Positions 17,680 to 26,602 of a DNA stretch of 64,000 nt are shown piece after piece. The stretch comes from Bradyrhizobium sp. U87765 SZCCT0048 (GTDB taxonomy: Bacteria; Pseudomonadota; Alphaproteobacteria; Rhizobiales; Xanthobacteraceae), in assembly GCF_018131225.1 (NCBI RefSeq), contig NZ_JAFCMM010000002.1:372001-436000 (forward strand), given 5' to 3'. A program made the translations under genes and the position numbers. A model generated the notes under the pieces. It ran no database searches. It was not told the DNA's origin and saw only the letters and a list, made by a program, of their open reading frames with translations. Numbering within the stretch: the stretch's first letter is position 1; every line of letters starts with the position of its first letter.

Positions 17680-18207
17680 TTACTTCGTCAGCTCCGCGAC
17701 ACGATTCCATGCCGCCGGAAAGCCCTTGAGCGAGACTTTCAGCGCCACCGGCTCGGTCTGGTTGACCGCGCTGGCGCCGATGGTGAGGGCCGCGCTGGTC
17801 TTCAGCTTCGCGACCTGGGGCGGATCGAGGCTCATCGGCACAAGGCAGCCCTGCGGCACGCAGGTGGAGAACGCGAGGCCCCCGACCGGCGCCTCGTCGA
17901 TCTTGAGGGTGACGCCCTTGGCGAGCGCAAGGCCGAATGGCAGCAGCAGCGCGCCCTCGAGCTTGCCGCCGGCGACGCTGCGGAATTCGACGGTGAGCAC
18001 CACCTGGTTGTTCTGCGTGTTGCTCTGCACCTGCCGGATCACGCAGTTCGTCACCGCTTCCTGCGCCTGACAGGCGACGACCCAGTCCTGATAGGTCTCG
18101 ACCAGCGAGCCGGCGCCGCCCGGCAGCGGCGCCGCCGCGGCCGGCGCGGCAAGCAGAACGAGGGAAGCGAAGGCGGCGCCGAGCGCCGAAGTCAGCGAGC
18201 GTGTCAT
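17680..18207 (-). CDS. Invasion-associated locus B (IalB) family protein
   Basis: A 175-residue exported protein. It has an N-terminal signal peptide (about 1-26, ending APAAAA), then the IalB fold: a YQDWVVACQ strand, a cysteine pair region (VTNCVIRQVQ), and a C-terminal pair CVPQGCLVPM. The family is named for a Bartonella protein linked to erythrocyte entry; in free-living relatives it is a periplasmic or outer-membrane-associated protein of unknown role with several paralogues. Start ATG 18207 immediately precedes the signal peptide; no strong ribosome site is seen. Confidence 0.85.
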   Translation of the reverse strand: MTRSLTSALGAAFASLVLLAAPAAAAPLPGGAGSLVETYQDWVVACQAQEAVTNCVIRQVQSNTQNNQVVLTVEFRSVAGGKLEGALLLPFGLALAKGVTLKIDEAPVGGLAFSTCVPQGCLVPMSLDPPQVAKLKTSAALTIGASAVNQTEPVALKVSLKGFPAAWNRVAELTK

Positions 18208-18400
18208 GAGGTCAGTTCGAGTCCTGTTCGAAACCACGGGATGAACCGCGCACACACGCGGCCTCGCCCGCCGGATGCCATCGCGTGACGAGCTGCGCAA
18301 GGGGATATTCAGAGGGAGCGCCGCCTGTCTTCTCGCTCCGCGCAAATGGCTGTAAATTTTTCCGGGTCGATCGGGCACATCGAGCCATGTGCCTCGTGCG

Positions 18401-19192
18401 TCAGTCGTAGAACGCCGGGGCGTGCCGGACCCCGGCCCAAGCTTCCGGATCATGCCCGGGGATCACCCTGGCGCCGAGGCGCTCGGCCAGCGCCCGAAGC
18501 TTGCGCACCGAACGCACCGCCTCGACCGCCGAGGTCATGAAACCGGGCAGCGCACGCTCATGCCAGTGGTCCATGGTGTAGGCCGCGTCGGCGGTGAGCA
18601 GCAGCGGCCCGCTGCGCGGCAGCGTCACCACGAACGACTGATGACCGACCGAATGCCCGGGCGTGAACACCAGGCGCAGCGTGCCGTCGCCAAGGAGATC
18701 GCAGTCGTCGGCCGCTTCGCCATCGAGCAAGCGCCACGCGAGACCGGAGCGGTCGACATCGCGACGGCAGTAGGCCGCCACCGCGAACCAGTCCGGCGCG
18801 AACGCATAGTCGTACTCGCGCCGCTGCACGATGTGGGTCGCACGGGGAAAGCGGCCGATGGCGCCGGTGTGGTCGGAATGCAGATGCGACAGCACGACGT
18901 AGCGGATATCAGCCGGCGCGATGCCGAGCGCGGCGAGCGCAGCGACACAGCCCTGCTCGCGGGTCATCTGCGTGCGGAAGACGTCGACCGAGGCACCCCA
19001 GTAGCCGCGCGGGTCGTCGAGCCCCTCGGCCGCGAGCCCGCCATCGAGCACCACGGGACCGCGGGGGTGCATCAGCAGGAACCACGGCACGGGAATTTCA
19101 AGGTCGGCGCCGCCGCCCTGATTCATCCTGATGTCGTGCACCTTGCAGTGCTGGGTGCCGGACTGAAGCATGTACAGGCGGATGGCGCTCAT
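18401..19192 (-). CDS. Metallo-beta-lactamase-fold hydrolase, AHL-lactonase-like
   Basis: A 263-residue enzyme with a complete dinuclear zinc site: HLHSDH (H103, H105, D107, H108), H180 in TPGHS, D202 in TADAAY and H247 in IPGHD. The HxHxDH motif, the length and the layout match the AttM/AiiA N-acyl-homoserine-lactone lactonase branch. No signal peptide is seen, so it is probably cytoplasmic. The physiological substrate could be another lactone. A LysR gene is divergent 122 bp away and is its likely regulator. Start ATG 19192 gives the usual family N-terminus. Confidence 0.85.
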   Translation of the reverse strand: MSAIRLYMLQSGTQHCKVHDIRMNQGGGADLEIPVPWFLLMHPRGPVVLDGGLAAEGLDDPRGYWGASVDVFRTQMTREQGCVAALAALGIAPADIRYVVLSHLHSDHTGAIGRFPRATHIVQRREYDYAFAPDWFAVAAYCRRDVDRSGLAWRLLDGEAADDCDLLGDGTLRLVFTPGHSVGHQSFVVTLPRSGPLLLTADAAYTMDHWHERALPGFMTSAVEAVRSVRKLRALAERLGARVIPGHDPEAWAGVRHAPAFYD

Positions 19193-19314
19193 CGGTCGTT
19201 GATCTCGGTGCTGACGCGCGGCGGACGTGCCGCGCAACGCCGATATGAGGGCTCCGGCGCAGGGCCGGTACGCGGGCCGGGCCGATTACAATCATCGGCT
19301 TCGCTGATATATCC

Positions 19315-20217
19315 GTGGCCATGGACCTGCTGGCAGCGATGCGGATTTTCGTCAGGGTGGTGGAGCGCGGCAGCATGTCGGCCGCGGCGCGCGATCTCGG
19401 CATCGGCCAGCCCGCGGTCAGCGAGCGCATCGATCGTCTCAAGGCCCATCTCGGCATCACCCTGCTGCGGCGGAACACCCGCAGCATCACGGTGACCGAT
19501 GCCGGAAGCGCCTTCTATACGCGCAGCAAACAGACGCTGGAGGCTGCCGACGAGGCGCTCGCTTCTGTTGCGCCCGATCGCGCGGTGCGCGGCACGCTGC
19601 GCATCGCCGCGCCGCAGGGCCTCGGCGAGGTCGTGCTGCCGCCGATCCTGCTGCGCCTGCATGCGCGCCATCCCGATCTCAAGGTCGAGCTGGTGCTCAA
19701 CGACCGCATCGTCGATCCCGTCACCGAGGGCGTCGACCTGTCGCTGCGGCTTGGCGATGGCGGCGACGGCAGCTTCATCGCGCGCCGGCTTGGCCATGTC
19801 CGCCGCGTGCTGGTGGCCGCGCCCGGCTATCTGGCGAAGCATGGCGCGCCGGCGCGGCCTGCCGATCTCGTCGATCACCCGTTCGTCCGCGTCACCGGGC
19901 TGTTCAACACCGCACGGCTGCCGTTGACCGGCCCCCGCGGCCAGCGCGTCGAGGCACCGCTGCGGATCGTCTGGTCGATGGGCCAGTGGCGGCCGGTGCT
20001 GGCGCTGCTGCGCGACGGCGGCGGCATCGGCGTGCTGCAGGAGCCGGCCTGCGCCGCCGAACTCGCCCGCGGCGAGCTGGTGCGCCTGCTGCCCGACCAC
20101 ACCGTGCCGGGCTTCGACCTGCATGCCCTGATCCCGCCGGGGCGGCCGGTGCCGCTGAAGACGCGCGCCCTGCTGGAGATGCTGGCCGAACATCTGCCGC
20201 AGGCGATCCGGCCCTGA
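19315..20217 (+). CDS. LysR-family transcriptional regulator
   Basis: A 300-residue LysR regulator. The N-terminal winged helix-turn-helix (about 3-62) includes GSMSAAARDLGIGQPAVSER and the recognition helix through LLRRNTRSITVTDAG. The effector-binding domain (about 90-290) resembles the AaeR/DmlR-like branch (TLRIAAPQGLGEVVLPP). The start is GTG 19315 or ATG 19321, two codons apart. It is divergent from the lactonase-like gene, the classical LysR arrangement, which suggests direct control of that gene. Confidence 0.9.
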   Translation: MAMDLLAAMRIFVRVVERGSMSAAARDLGIGQPAVSERIDRLKAHLGITLLRRNTRSITVTDAGSAFYTRSKQTLEAADEALASVAPDRAVRGTLRIAAPQGLGEVVLPPILLRLHARHPDLKVELVLNDRIVDPVTEGVDLSLRLGDGGDGSFIARRLGHVRRVLVAAPGYLAKHGAPARPADLVDHPFVRVTGLFNTARLPLTGPRGQRVEAPLRIVWSMGQWRPVLALLRDGGGIGVLQEPACAAELARGELVRLLPDHTVPGFDLHALIPPGRPVPLKTRALLEMLAEHLPQAIRP

Positions 20218-20423
20218 GGCCTCGGGCGCCACGGGGCCCCATCGAAACCCTGCCCCGCGGCATCCGGGTTCCGGCTCCTCAAGATGGCGCCCGGTCCGTT
20301 GGCTCGATCCGGGCGTTTGGGCACCCTGTCCGTTCGACTTTCCCCGGACCGGTTAACCCCAAACTCAGCTTCCGCCCCTAAGGTCGGCGGCGTCGGTGCC
20401 CCTTCGGGCAACCGCCCCGCACC

Positions 20424-21107
20424 ATGGACGAACCCGCGATGACGATGGAAGCGACGGCCCCGCAACCGACCACCCCGCCGGCGACGAACCCGGTGCCGCG
20501 CCGCATCGTCATGCTCGACATCATCGAACGCGGCATCGTCACCGCCGTGTTCTGTCGCTTCGCCTACCTGATGCTGCAGAACATCTCGGACACCGCCAAC
20601 ATCGGCGTCGCGCTGATGTTCATCTCCGAGCTGCTGGCGTTCGTGCTGATCATCATCCGGCCGCTGTCGGCGACCCTGTCGATCCGGCCGCTGGACTGGC
20701 TGTTCGGCGTGGCCGGCACCGTCGCGCCGCTGCTGGTGACGCCGGCGCCAGTGGCGCCGCTGCTGCCGGAAGCGGCCTGCTTCGCCATCATCATCGCCGG
20801 CATCTACGTGCAGATCGCCGCCAAGGTCGCACTCGGCCGCAGCTTCGGCATCATCGCCGCCAACCGCGGCGTCAAGGTCGGCGGTCCCTACCGCTTCATC
20901 CGCCACCCGATGTACGCCGGCTACACCATCACCCACATCGGCTTCCTGCTCACCATGCCGTCGCTGCGCAACGCGCTGTTCTACGCGCTGGCGCTGACGT
21001 TCCAGGTGGTTCGCATTCTGCGCGAGGAGCGGGTGCTGAACGAGGCGGCGGACTATCGCGAGATGGCCGCGCGGGTGCGCTACCGTCTGCTGCCCGGGGT
21101 GTTCTGA
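20424..21107 (+). CDS. ICMT-like membrane methyltransferase family protein
   Basis: A 227-residue polytopic protein with a Pro/Thr-rich N-terminal tail (1-25) and about five hydrophobic segments. The C-terminal half holds the SAM-binding signature of the isoprenylcysteine carboxyl methyltransferase / PEMT superfamily: VGGPYRFIRHPMYAGY followed by an E-rich turn (REERVLNEAADYREM). Bacterial members methylate unknown membrane or lipid substrates. It is a single-gene unit, convergent with the Flp pilin gene. Confidence 0.8.
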   Translation: MDEPAMTMEATAPQPTTPPATNPVPRRIVMLDIIERGIVTAVFCRFAYLMLQNISDTANIGVALMFISELLAFVLIIIRPLSATLSIRPLDWLFGVAGTVAPLLVTPAPVAPLLPEAACFAIIIAGIYVQIAAKVALGRSFGIIAANRGVKVGGPYRFIRHPMYAGYTITHIGFLLTMPSLRNALFYALALTFQVVRILREERVLNEAADYREMAARVRYRLLPGVF

Positions 21108-21114
21108 GGATCGG

Positions 21115-21136
21115 GCGGACAGTCGTTTCCGTCCGC
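21115..21136. terminator. Hairpin between convergent ICMT-like and Flp pilin genes
   Basis: GCGGAC and GTCCGC form a perfect 6-bp stem around AGTCGTTTCC, placed eight bases after one stop and 25 bases from the other. There is no clear U-tract, so it is only a weak terminator candidate for both directions. Confidence 0.35.
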
Positions 21137-21161
21137 AAGCCGTGCGGCGAGCTGTCGCAGA

Positions 21162-21332
21162 TTACTGCGACGACGACACGGCGGAGGTCACCGAGCTGTA
21201 CCTGGTGCTCAGCGACGACCCCATCTGGGTCACGAGCACGGCGATCACGATCGAGACGCCGGAGGCGATCAGGGCATACTCGATCGAGGTCGCGCCGGAA
21301 TCGCAACGCCAGAATCGTCCAAGCATCTTCAT
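21162..21332 (-). CDS. Flp/Fap-type IVb pilin subunit
   Basis: A 56-residue prepilin. A short basic leader (MKMLGRFWRCDSG) ends at the prepilin peptidase site, followed by ATSIEYALIASGVSIVIAV with the invariant glutamate at +5 and adjacent tyrosine, then a hydrophobic helix and a Ser/Thr-rich tail. The class is assembled by the tight-adherence (Tad/Cpa) machinery for surface attachment. ATG 21332 has GAGGGG nine bases upstream. No tad/cpa genes are in the window, so this is an orphan pilin that must rely on machinery elsewhere, if it is used. Confidence 0.85.
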   Translation of the reverse strand: MKMLGRFWRCDSGATSIEYALIASGVSIVIAVLVTQMGSSLSTRYSSVTSAVSSSQ

Positions 21333-21638
21333 CAGCCCGCCCCTCGGTGCCTGCGCCGCTGCGCAATCTAGAGGCCAATGTGCTGCGGAAAGCTTAAGCC
21401 ACCGGCTGGATGCTACTACCGGACGATGAATTTCTCCGGGCGCATTTGAAGCGAAAGCGCCGGCACATCGCGCAGGGCGCCCGCGATGTCATTGCGCCAG
21501 CTGGAAAATCCTGCGTTGCACCATCCAATCGACGACTTGCCGGACGGGCGCGAATACCGCAGTCTTCCTTCACTCATAAATAACCCTGCCCGCGACACCG
21601 GGCAGACAGACGCCAACGGCGCATCCCGGGAGAAGCCC
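21333..21638. other. Divergent intergenic region, Flp pilin / binding protein
   Basis: 306 bp containing the promoters for the leftward pilin gene and the rightward binding-protein gene. I see no gene, clear operator or repeat in it. Confidence 0.5.
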
Positions 21639-22880
21639 ATGCCCTTCATCAGAGCATCCCTCATCAGCAGCACCATCTTCAGGGGAGCCGCCGCTGCGGC
21701 GCTCGCCCTCGCTCTGGCGAGCAGCACCGCACTTGCCCAGAAACGCTATGACCCCGGCGCCAGCGACACCGAAATCAAGCTCGGCCAGACCAATCCGTTC
21801 TCGGGTCCGGCCTCCGCCTACAGCACCATCGCCAAGGTGCAGGCCGCCTACTTCAAGATGATCAACGAGCAGGGCGGCATCAACGGCCGCAAGGTCAATC
21901 TCATCCAGTACGACGACGCCTACAATCCGCCGAAGACGGTGGAGCAGGTGCGCAAGCTGGTGGAGAGCGATGAGGTCCTGCTGACCTTCCAGATTCTCGG
22001 CACCGCGCCGAACGCCGCCGTGCAGAAGTATCTCAACGGCAAGAAGGTGCCGCAGCTGTTCACCGCGACCGGCGCGGCGCGCTTCACCGATCCGAAGAAT
22101 TTCCCATGGACCATCGGCTACAACCCGAACTACCAGACCGAGGGGCGGATCTACGCCCGCTACATTCTCGCCAATTATCCCAACGCCAAGATCGGCGTGC
22201 TCTATCAGAACGACGACCTCGGCAAGGACTATATTGTCGGACTGAAGGCCGGTCTCGGCGACAAGGCCGCCAAGATGATCGTCGCCGAAATCCCCTATGA
22301 AGTTACTGACCCCACCATCGACTCCCAGATCGTGCGGCTGAAATCGCTCGGCGTCGACCTCTTCTATAACATCACCACGCCGAAGTTTTCGGCCCAGGCG
22401 ATCCGTAAGATCGCAGAGCTCGACTGGCACCCGGTGCACATCCTCAACATCAACTCACAGCCGGTCGGCGGCGTGCTCAAGCCCGCAGGCCTTGAGAATG
22501 CCCAGGGCATCATCAGCGTCAACTACGGCAAGGATCCGGGCGATCCGACCTGGGACAAGGATCCCGGCATGACCAAGTGGCGCGCCTTCATGGACAAGTA
22601 TTATCCCGAAGGCGACAAGAACAGCAGCTTCAACACCTATGGCTACGGCGTTGCGCAACTGCTCGAAATCGTGCTGCGCCAGTGCGGCGACGACCTCACC
22701 CGCGAGAACGTGATGCGACAGGTGGCCAGCCTGAAGAACGTCAACACCGATCTGGCGCTGCCCGGCATCACCATCACCACCAGCCCGACCGACTTCCGTG
22801 TCATCAAGCAGTTGCAGATGATCCGCTTCAAGGGCGAGCGCTGGGAAAGCTTCGGACCGATCATCAACGACGACGACTGA
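21639..22880 (+). CDS. Periplasmic Liv/amide-type ABC substrate-binding protein (orphan)
   Basis: A 413-residue periplasmic binding protein of the Peripla_BP_6 family. Signal peptide about 1-33 (ends STALAQ), then the mature fold begins with IKLGQTNPFSGPASAYS, the usual ligand-lobe signature. Members bind branched-chain amino acids, amides, urea or aromatic acids. ATG 21639 has GGGAGA upstream; an open stretch further upstream lacks a signal peptide. No permease or ATPase gene is adjacent; a strong terminator follows. It may feed a Liv system elsewhere. The neighbouring ThDP enzyme is convergent, so not cotranscribed. Confidence 0.9.
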   Translation: MPFIRASLISSTIFRGAAAAALALALASSTALAQKRYDPGASDTEIKLGQTNPFSGPASAYSTIAKVQAAYFKMINEQGGINGRKVNLIQYDDAYNPPKTVEQVRKLVESDEVLLTFQILGTAPNAAVQKYLNGKKVPQLFTATGAARFTDPKNFPWTIGYNPNYQTEGRIYARYILANYPNAKIGVLYQNDDLGKDYIVGLKAGLGDKAAKMIVAEIPYEVTDPTIDSQIVRLKSLGVDLFYNITTPKFSAQAIRKIAELDWHPVHILNINSQPVGGVLKPAGLENAQGIISVNYGKDPGDPTWDKDPGMTKWRAFMDKYYPEGDKNSSFNTYGYGVAQLLEIVLRQCGDDLTRENVMRQVASLKNVNTDLALPGITITTSPTDFRVIKQLQMIRFKGERWESFGPIINDDD

Positions 22881-22929
22881 GCCGCCGCTCACGCGACGAG
22901 GTCCTCGAAGGCAAGGTCCATGAACACGA

Positions 22930-22968
22930 ACGGCGCAGCGCGATCACCGCGCTGCGCCGTTTCTGTTT
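22930..22968 (+). terminator. Rho-independent terminator of the binding-protein gene
   Basis: A perfect 13-bp stem (ACGGCGCAGCGCG at 22930-22942 with its complement at 22948-22960) closes a five-base loop ATCAC and is followed by TTTCTGTTT. It lies 50 bp after the binding-protein stop. Confidence 0.85.
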
Positions 22969-22981
22969 CAGGCTGCGGGGT

Positions 22982-24529
22982 TCAGAGCACCACTTCGATC
23001 AGCCGCGGGCCCTTCTGGGCATTGGCGTCGGCGAGCGCGGCGTTGAACTCCTCGGCGGTGCGCACCGCGCGGCCCTCGACGCCCATGCCCTTGGCCAGCG
23101 CCACCCAGTCGAGCGCCGGGCGGTCGATGTTGAGCATGTCGAGCGCGCGCTGGCCGGGCTCGCCGGCATCGACGCCGGCGAACTCGCCGCGCAGGATCTG
23201 GTAGGTGCGGTTGGCGAACACGATGGTGGTGACATCGAGCTTCTCGCGCGCCTGGGTCCACAGCGACTGCAGTGTGTACATGGCGCTACCGTCGCCGACC
23301 ATGCAGATCACCTTGCGGTCCGGACAGGCGACCGCGGCGCCGGTCGCGACCGGCGTGCTGAAGCCGATCGAACCGCCCATGTTCTGCAACCAGTCATGCG
23401 GCGCCGCCGAGCCGGTCGGCGGGAAGAAACCGCGGCCGGTGGTGAGGGATTCGTCGACGAGAATGGCGTTCTCCGGGATCGCGCAGGCGATCGCCATCGC
23501 GACATTGGCGTAGCTCAGCGCCCCCGTCGGCTTGATCAGTTCGACCTTCGCCTGCGGCGGCGCGTCGCCGGCCCTGGCGCCGAGCGCCTCGGCCAGCGCC
23601 TCGAGCGCGGCGACCGAGCTGTCGCCGGTCTCGCACATCTGGTGCACCTTGCAGTCCTCGGGACGCAGGCGGCTCGGCTTGTTGGGATAGGCGAAGAACG
23701 CCACGGGATCGACCGCCTCGACCAGCACGATATGGCGGAAATCCTTGAGCACCGGCAGCGCCTGGTCGACCGGATAGGGAATGCGCTCGATGAAGGTGCG
23801 GCCGCGGCCGCGCGCCATGCGCGGGTTGTAGGTCTGGGCCAGCATCTTGCAGCCGGTCTTGCCGGCGATGCGGGCGGCGAGCGCGAGGCCCTGCTCGGTC
23901 AGCGCCTGCCCGGTCAGCAGCAGCAACGTCGGCTCGCCGCTGCGCAGGATGCGCGCCGCCTCGGTCACCGCATCGGTGGAATAGGACGGCTGCTGCGCCG
24001 CCGCCGGCACCTGCGCGATCCCCTCGGCCTCGTTCCAGGCGGTGTCCGCGGGCAGAATCAAGGTCGCGATCTTCGGGGGATGGCCCTTGGCCGCGGCGAT
24101 CGCCTCGGCGCCGTCGCGGGCGACCGACACCGCGTCGGGCGAGGTCTTCACCCACTCCGACATCGGCCGCGCCAGACCCTCGATGTCGGAGGTCAGCGGT
24201 GCGTTGTAGGTGATATGGTAGGTGGCGTGCTGGCCGACGATATTGACGATGCCCGAATGGGCCTTCTTGGCGTTGTGCAGGTTGGCGAGACCGTTGGCGA
24301 GGCCCGGGCCGAGATGCAGCAGGGTCGAGGCCGGGGTGCCGGTCATGCGGAAGTAGCCGTCGGCCGCGCCGGTGACGATGCCCTCGAACAGGCCGAGCAC
24401 GCAGCGCATGCCCTCGGTCCGGTCCAGCGCCGCGACGAAATGCATTTCCGAGGTGCCGGGGTTGGCGAAGCAGACGTTCACTCCGCCGGCGACCAGCGTC
24501 CGCACCAGACTTTCCGCTCCGTTCATCAT
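22982..24529 (-). CDS. ThDP-dependent enzyme (acetolactate synthase / benzoylformate decarboxylase superfamily)
   Basis: A 515-residue thiamine-diphosphate enzyme with N-terminal PYR domain (NPGTSEMHF; catalytic glutamate E49 in LFEGIVTGAADGY; H72 in LLHLGPG), a central domain, and a C-terminal PP domain with the Mg/ThDP motif starting GDGSAMYTLQ and ending before FANRTYQ. Proteins of this subgroup are commonly labelled acetolactate synthase large subunit, but a histidine after the PYR glutamate is more like 2-oxoacid decarboxylases, and no small regulatory subunit is nearby. True substrate unknown. Monocistronic by context. Confidence 0.85.
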   Translation of the reverse strand: MMNGAESLVRTLVAGGVNVCFANPGTSEMHFVAALDRTEGMRCVLGLFEGIVTGAADGYFRMTGTPASTLLHLGPGLANGLANLHNAKKAHSGIVNIVGQHATYHITYNAPLTSDIEGLARPMSEWVKTSPDAVSVARDGAEAIAAAKGHPPKIATLILPADTAWNEAEGIAQVPAAAQQPSYSTDAVTEAARILRSGEPTLLLLTGQALTEQGLALAARIAGKTGCKMLAQTYNPRMARGRGRTFIERIPYPVDQALPVLKDFRHIVLVEAVDPVAFFAYPNKPSRLRPEDCKVHQMCETGDSSVAALEALAEALGARAGDAPPQAKVELIKPTGALSYANVAMAIACAIPENAILVDESLTTGRGFFPPTGSAAPHDWLQNMGGSIGFSTPVATGAAVACPDRKVICMVGDGSAMYTLQSLWTQAREKLDVTTIVFANRTYQILRGEFAGVDAGEPGQRALDMLNIDRPALDWVALAKGMGVEGRAVRTAEEFNAALADANAQKGPRLIEVVL

Positions 24530-24906
24530 CTCATCCTTGTTGTAGGCGCCGCGCCGGCGAAGGCGCCGTTGGCGTCATGTCTCCCTGCCGCACAGAACAA
24601 TCATCCTTCGCCGCATTCGTCAAAGCCCCAACGCCCTCCCCGCCGTGCGGCGGGGGCATGGAGGGTTGCAAATCCCGCCGGACGCGACCTGTCGCCGGGA
24701 AAGAAATGGACGGACCGGCGGCATTCGACACTTTTGGGCAACGGCCACGGGCAATCGCACCGGGGTCCTCCCCCGGCCGCTTGCGCGCGCGCAACAATTG
24801 TGGCCTTTCTTGGCACGGTCGGCGGACCGCTCCGGGGAAACTCCCGTGCCGTCTGGTTCCGTTTTCGGGGCTCGCCGACGGATTGGACATTTTTGCGAGG
24901 AATTTT
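24530..24906. other. Intergenic region before the L,D-transpeptidase
   Basis: 377 bp between divergent genes. A GC-rich foldback around 24634-24665 (CCCTCC with GGAGGG, inner CCGCC/GGCGG) is visible; otherwise nothing recognisable. Confidence 0.4.
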
Positions 24907-25506
24907 ATGACTCGTCTTGCCGCCCTGACCTTTGCCGCCATGACCCTGCTCGCCACCTCCACCTCGGTGATGGCCCAGAGCTTCTACGAGGACTTCCTGT
25001 CCGGCGGCGCGCCGCTCAACCGCCGCTCCCAGTTCGGCTTCTTCGGCAGCTCGAACGGTACCGGCCCCATCCCGCGCACCACCGTCAGCTTCCCGGGCAA
25101 CTACGCGCCCGGCACCATCGTGGTGAACACGGCGGAACGCCGGCTGTATTTCGTGACGGGCAATGGCGAGGCCATCCGCTACGGTATCGGCGTCGGCCGC
25201 GACGGCTTCCGCTGGGGCGGCGTGCACAAGATCTCGGCCAAGAAGGAGTGGCCGGATTGGACCCCGCCGTCCCAGATGCTGCGCCGCCGGCCGGACCTGC
25301 CGCGCCACATGAAGGGCGGCGAGGACAACCCGCTCGGCGCCCGCGCGCTGTACCTGGGATCGACGCTGTACCGCATCCACGGCTCCAACGAGCCGGAGAC
25401 CATCGGCCAGGCCGTCTCGTCCGGCTGTTTCCGCATGGTCAATGCCGACGTCATCGACCTCTACAATCGCGCCTCGGTCGGCGCGACGGTGATCGTGAAG
25501 AATTGA
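24907..25506 (+). CDS. L,D-transpeptidase (YkuD domain), periplasmic
   Basis: A 199-residue exported peptidoglycan enzyme that makes 3-3 cross-links or attaches proteins to murein. Signal peptide about 1-23 (VMAQ). The YkuD domain spans about 68-198 with the catalytic signature IHGSN (H158) and SSGCFRM (C174). ATG 24907 has GAGGA six bases upstream. Alphaproteobacteria usually carry many paralogues; this is a short, minimal one without extra murein-binding domains. Confidence 0.92.
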   Translation: MTRLAALTFAAMTLLATSTSVMAQSFYEDFLSGGAPLNRRSQFGFFGSSNGTGPIPRTTVSFPGNYAPGTIVVNTAERRLYFVTGNGEAIRYGIGVGRDGFRWGGVHKISAKKEWPDWTPPSQMLRRRPDLPRHMKGGEDNPLGARALYLGSTLYRIHGSNEPETIGQAVSSGCFRMVNADVIDLYNRASVGATVIVKN

Positions 25507-25589
25507 TCTCCGGCGAGGCCGCGGAGCCCGCGAGGCTCCGCGGCCGCCCCCCTTGCACCGCACGTGCCCATCCGGCAACGTGACCGGCG

Positions 25590-26405
25590 ATGCATGGTTA
25601 TCTTCGATCGACCCGGACACTGCTCAGCCTTGGGCTGCTGCTGGCCGGCACCGGCGCCGGCGATGCCAGACCGCCGCGGGCCCCCGCCGACATCCCGGCC
25701 ATCGCCCAGCGCCTGCGGGCCGAGCGCAAGACCTTCACCGACGCCGACATCATCGACGGCTTCCTGCGCACCGCCTTCGGCGCCGAGTATCATCTCGCCG
25801 GCCGCGTCGACCGCATCCGCAAATATCACAAGCCGGTGCGCGTCTTCATCGAAGCGCCGGGGCGGCCCGAACGCCGCGCCCAGCTCGCCGCCGTGGTCGC
25901 CGATATCGCCCGGCACATCCAGCATCTCGACATCGCCGTCACCGAGCGGCGCGAGGACGCCAGCATCGTGGCGCGCCTCGTGCGCGACCGCGATCTCTAT
26001 CGCACCATCGGCGCGATGTACGGCTCCGACAGGGCGCGCGAGATCCGCACGTCGCTCGACCCGCAGTGCCTGTCCGGCTTTCGCAAGAACGACAATTTCG
26101 AAATCATCAATTCCGACGTCATCCTCACCGTCGACAATGGCGACTTCACGTTCTACGACTGCGCCTATGAGGAACTGCTGCAGTCGCTGGGACCGATCAA
26201 CGACACCACCGCGGTGCCCTGGACGATGTTCAACGACGACGTCCAGATGGGCTTTTTCGACGTCTACGACCAGTACATCCTGAACATCCTCTACGATCCA
26301 CGCATCCGCGCCGGCATGACCGTCGACGAGGTGCGCGCACTGCTGCCCGACGTGCTGGCCACTGTGCGCCCGTGGATCGCGCAAGTGAACGGCCTGCCGC
26401 CCTGA
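25590..26405 (+). CDS. DUF2927 family secreted protein
   Basis: A 271-residue protein with a short N-terminal hydrophobic signal (about 8-24) and a DUF2927-type domain: FLRTAFGAEY near the N-terminus, a single-cysteine region LDPQCLSGFRKN, and the closing YDQYILNILYDPRIRAGMT. The fold resembles zincin-like relatives in size, but no HExxH is present, so I assign no activity. It follows the transpeptidase by 83 bp on the same strand and may share its transcript, hinting at an envelope role. Confidence 0.75.
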   Translation: MHGYLRSTRTLLSLGLLLAGTGAGDARPPRAPADIPAIAQRLRAERKTFTDADIIDGFLRTAFGAEYHLAGRVDRIRKYHKPVRVFIEAPGRPERRAQLAAVVADIARHIQHLDIAVTERREDASIVARLVRDRDLYRTIGAMYGSDRAREIRTSLDPQCLSGFRKNDNFEIINSDVILTVDNGDFTFYDCAYEELLQSLGPINDTTAVPWTMFNDDVQMGFFDVYDQYILNILYDPRIRAGMTVDEVRALLPDVLATVRPWIAQVNGLPP

Positions 26406-26522
26406 GGTGCCTCAGCTCTCATCCCTGGCGACGTGGGCTACGCCTCCCTCTCGGGACCGGGGAAATGACGGAACGCACTCACGCCGCAGGCGTGCGCGCA
26501 GCGTCGCGCGGGGTCAAACGCA

Positions 26523-26553
26523 CGCCGGCCCGCGACAGGGTCACGGGCCGGCG
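26523..26553. terminator. Hairpin between DUF2927 gene and chemoreceptor gene
   Basis: A perfect 10-bp stem CGCCGGCCCG / CGGGCCGGCG with an 11-base loop sits between two convergent genes. There is no U-tract on either strand, so termination would be weak or Rho-assisted. Confidence 0.45.
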
Positions 26554-26602
26554 GACAGGAGATTGAGCGAGACGGCGCGGACCTGAGTTCGCCGCTCTGA
26601 CC

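Noticed and set aside
22577..24910. 777-codon plus-strand open frame across the ThDP enzyme
   Set aside because: Low-complexity Arg/Gly/His-rich antisense of a clear ThDP enzyme; it also overlaps the binding-protein gene and a strong terminator.
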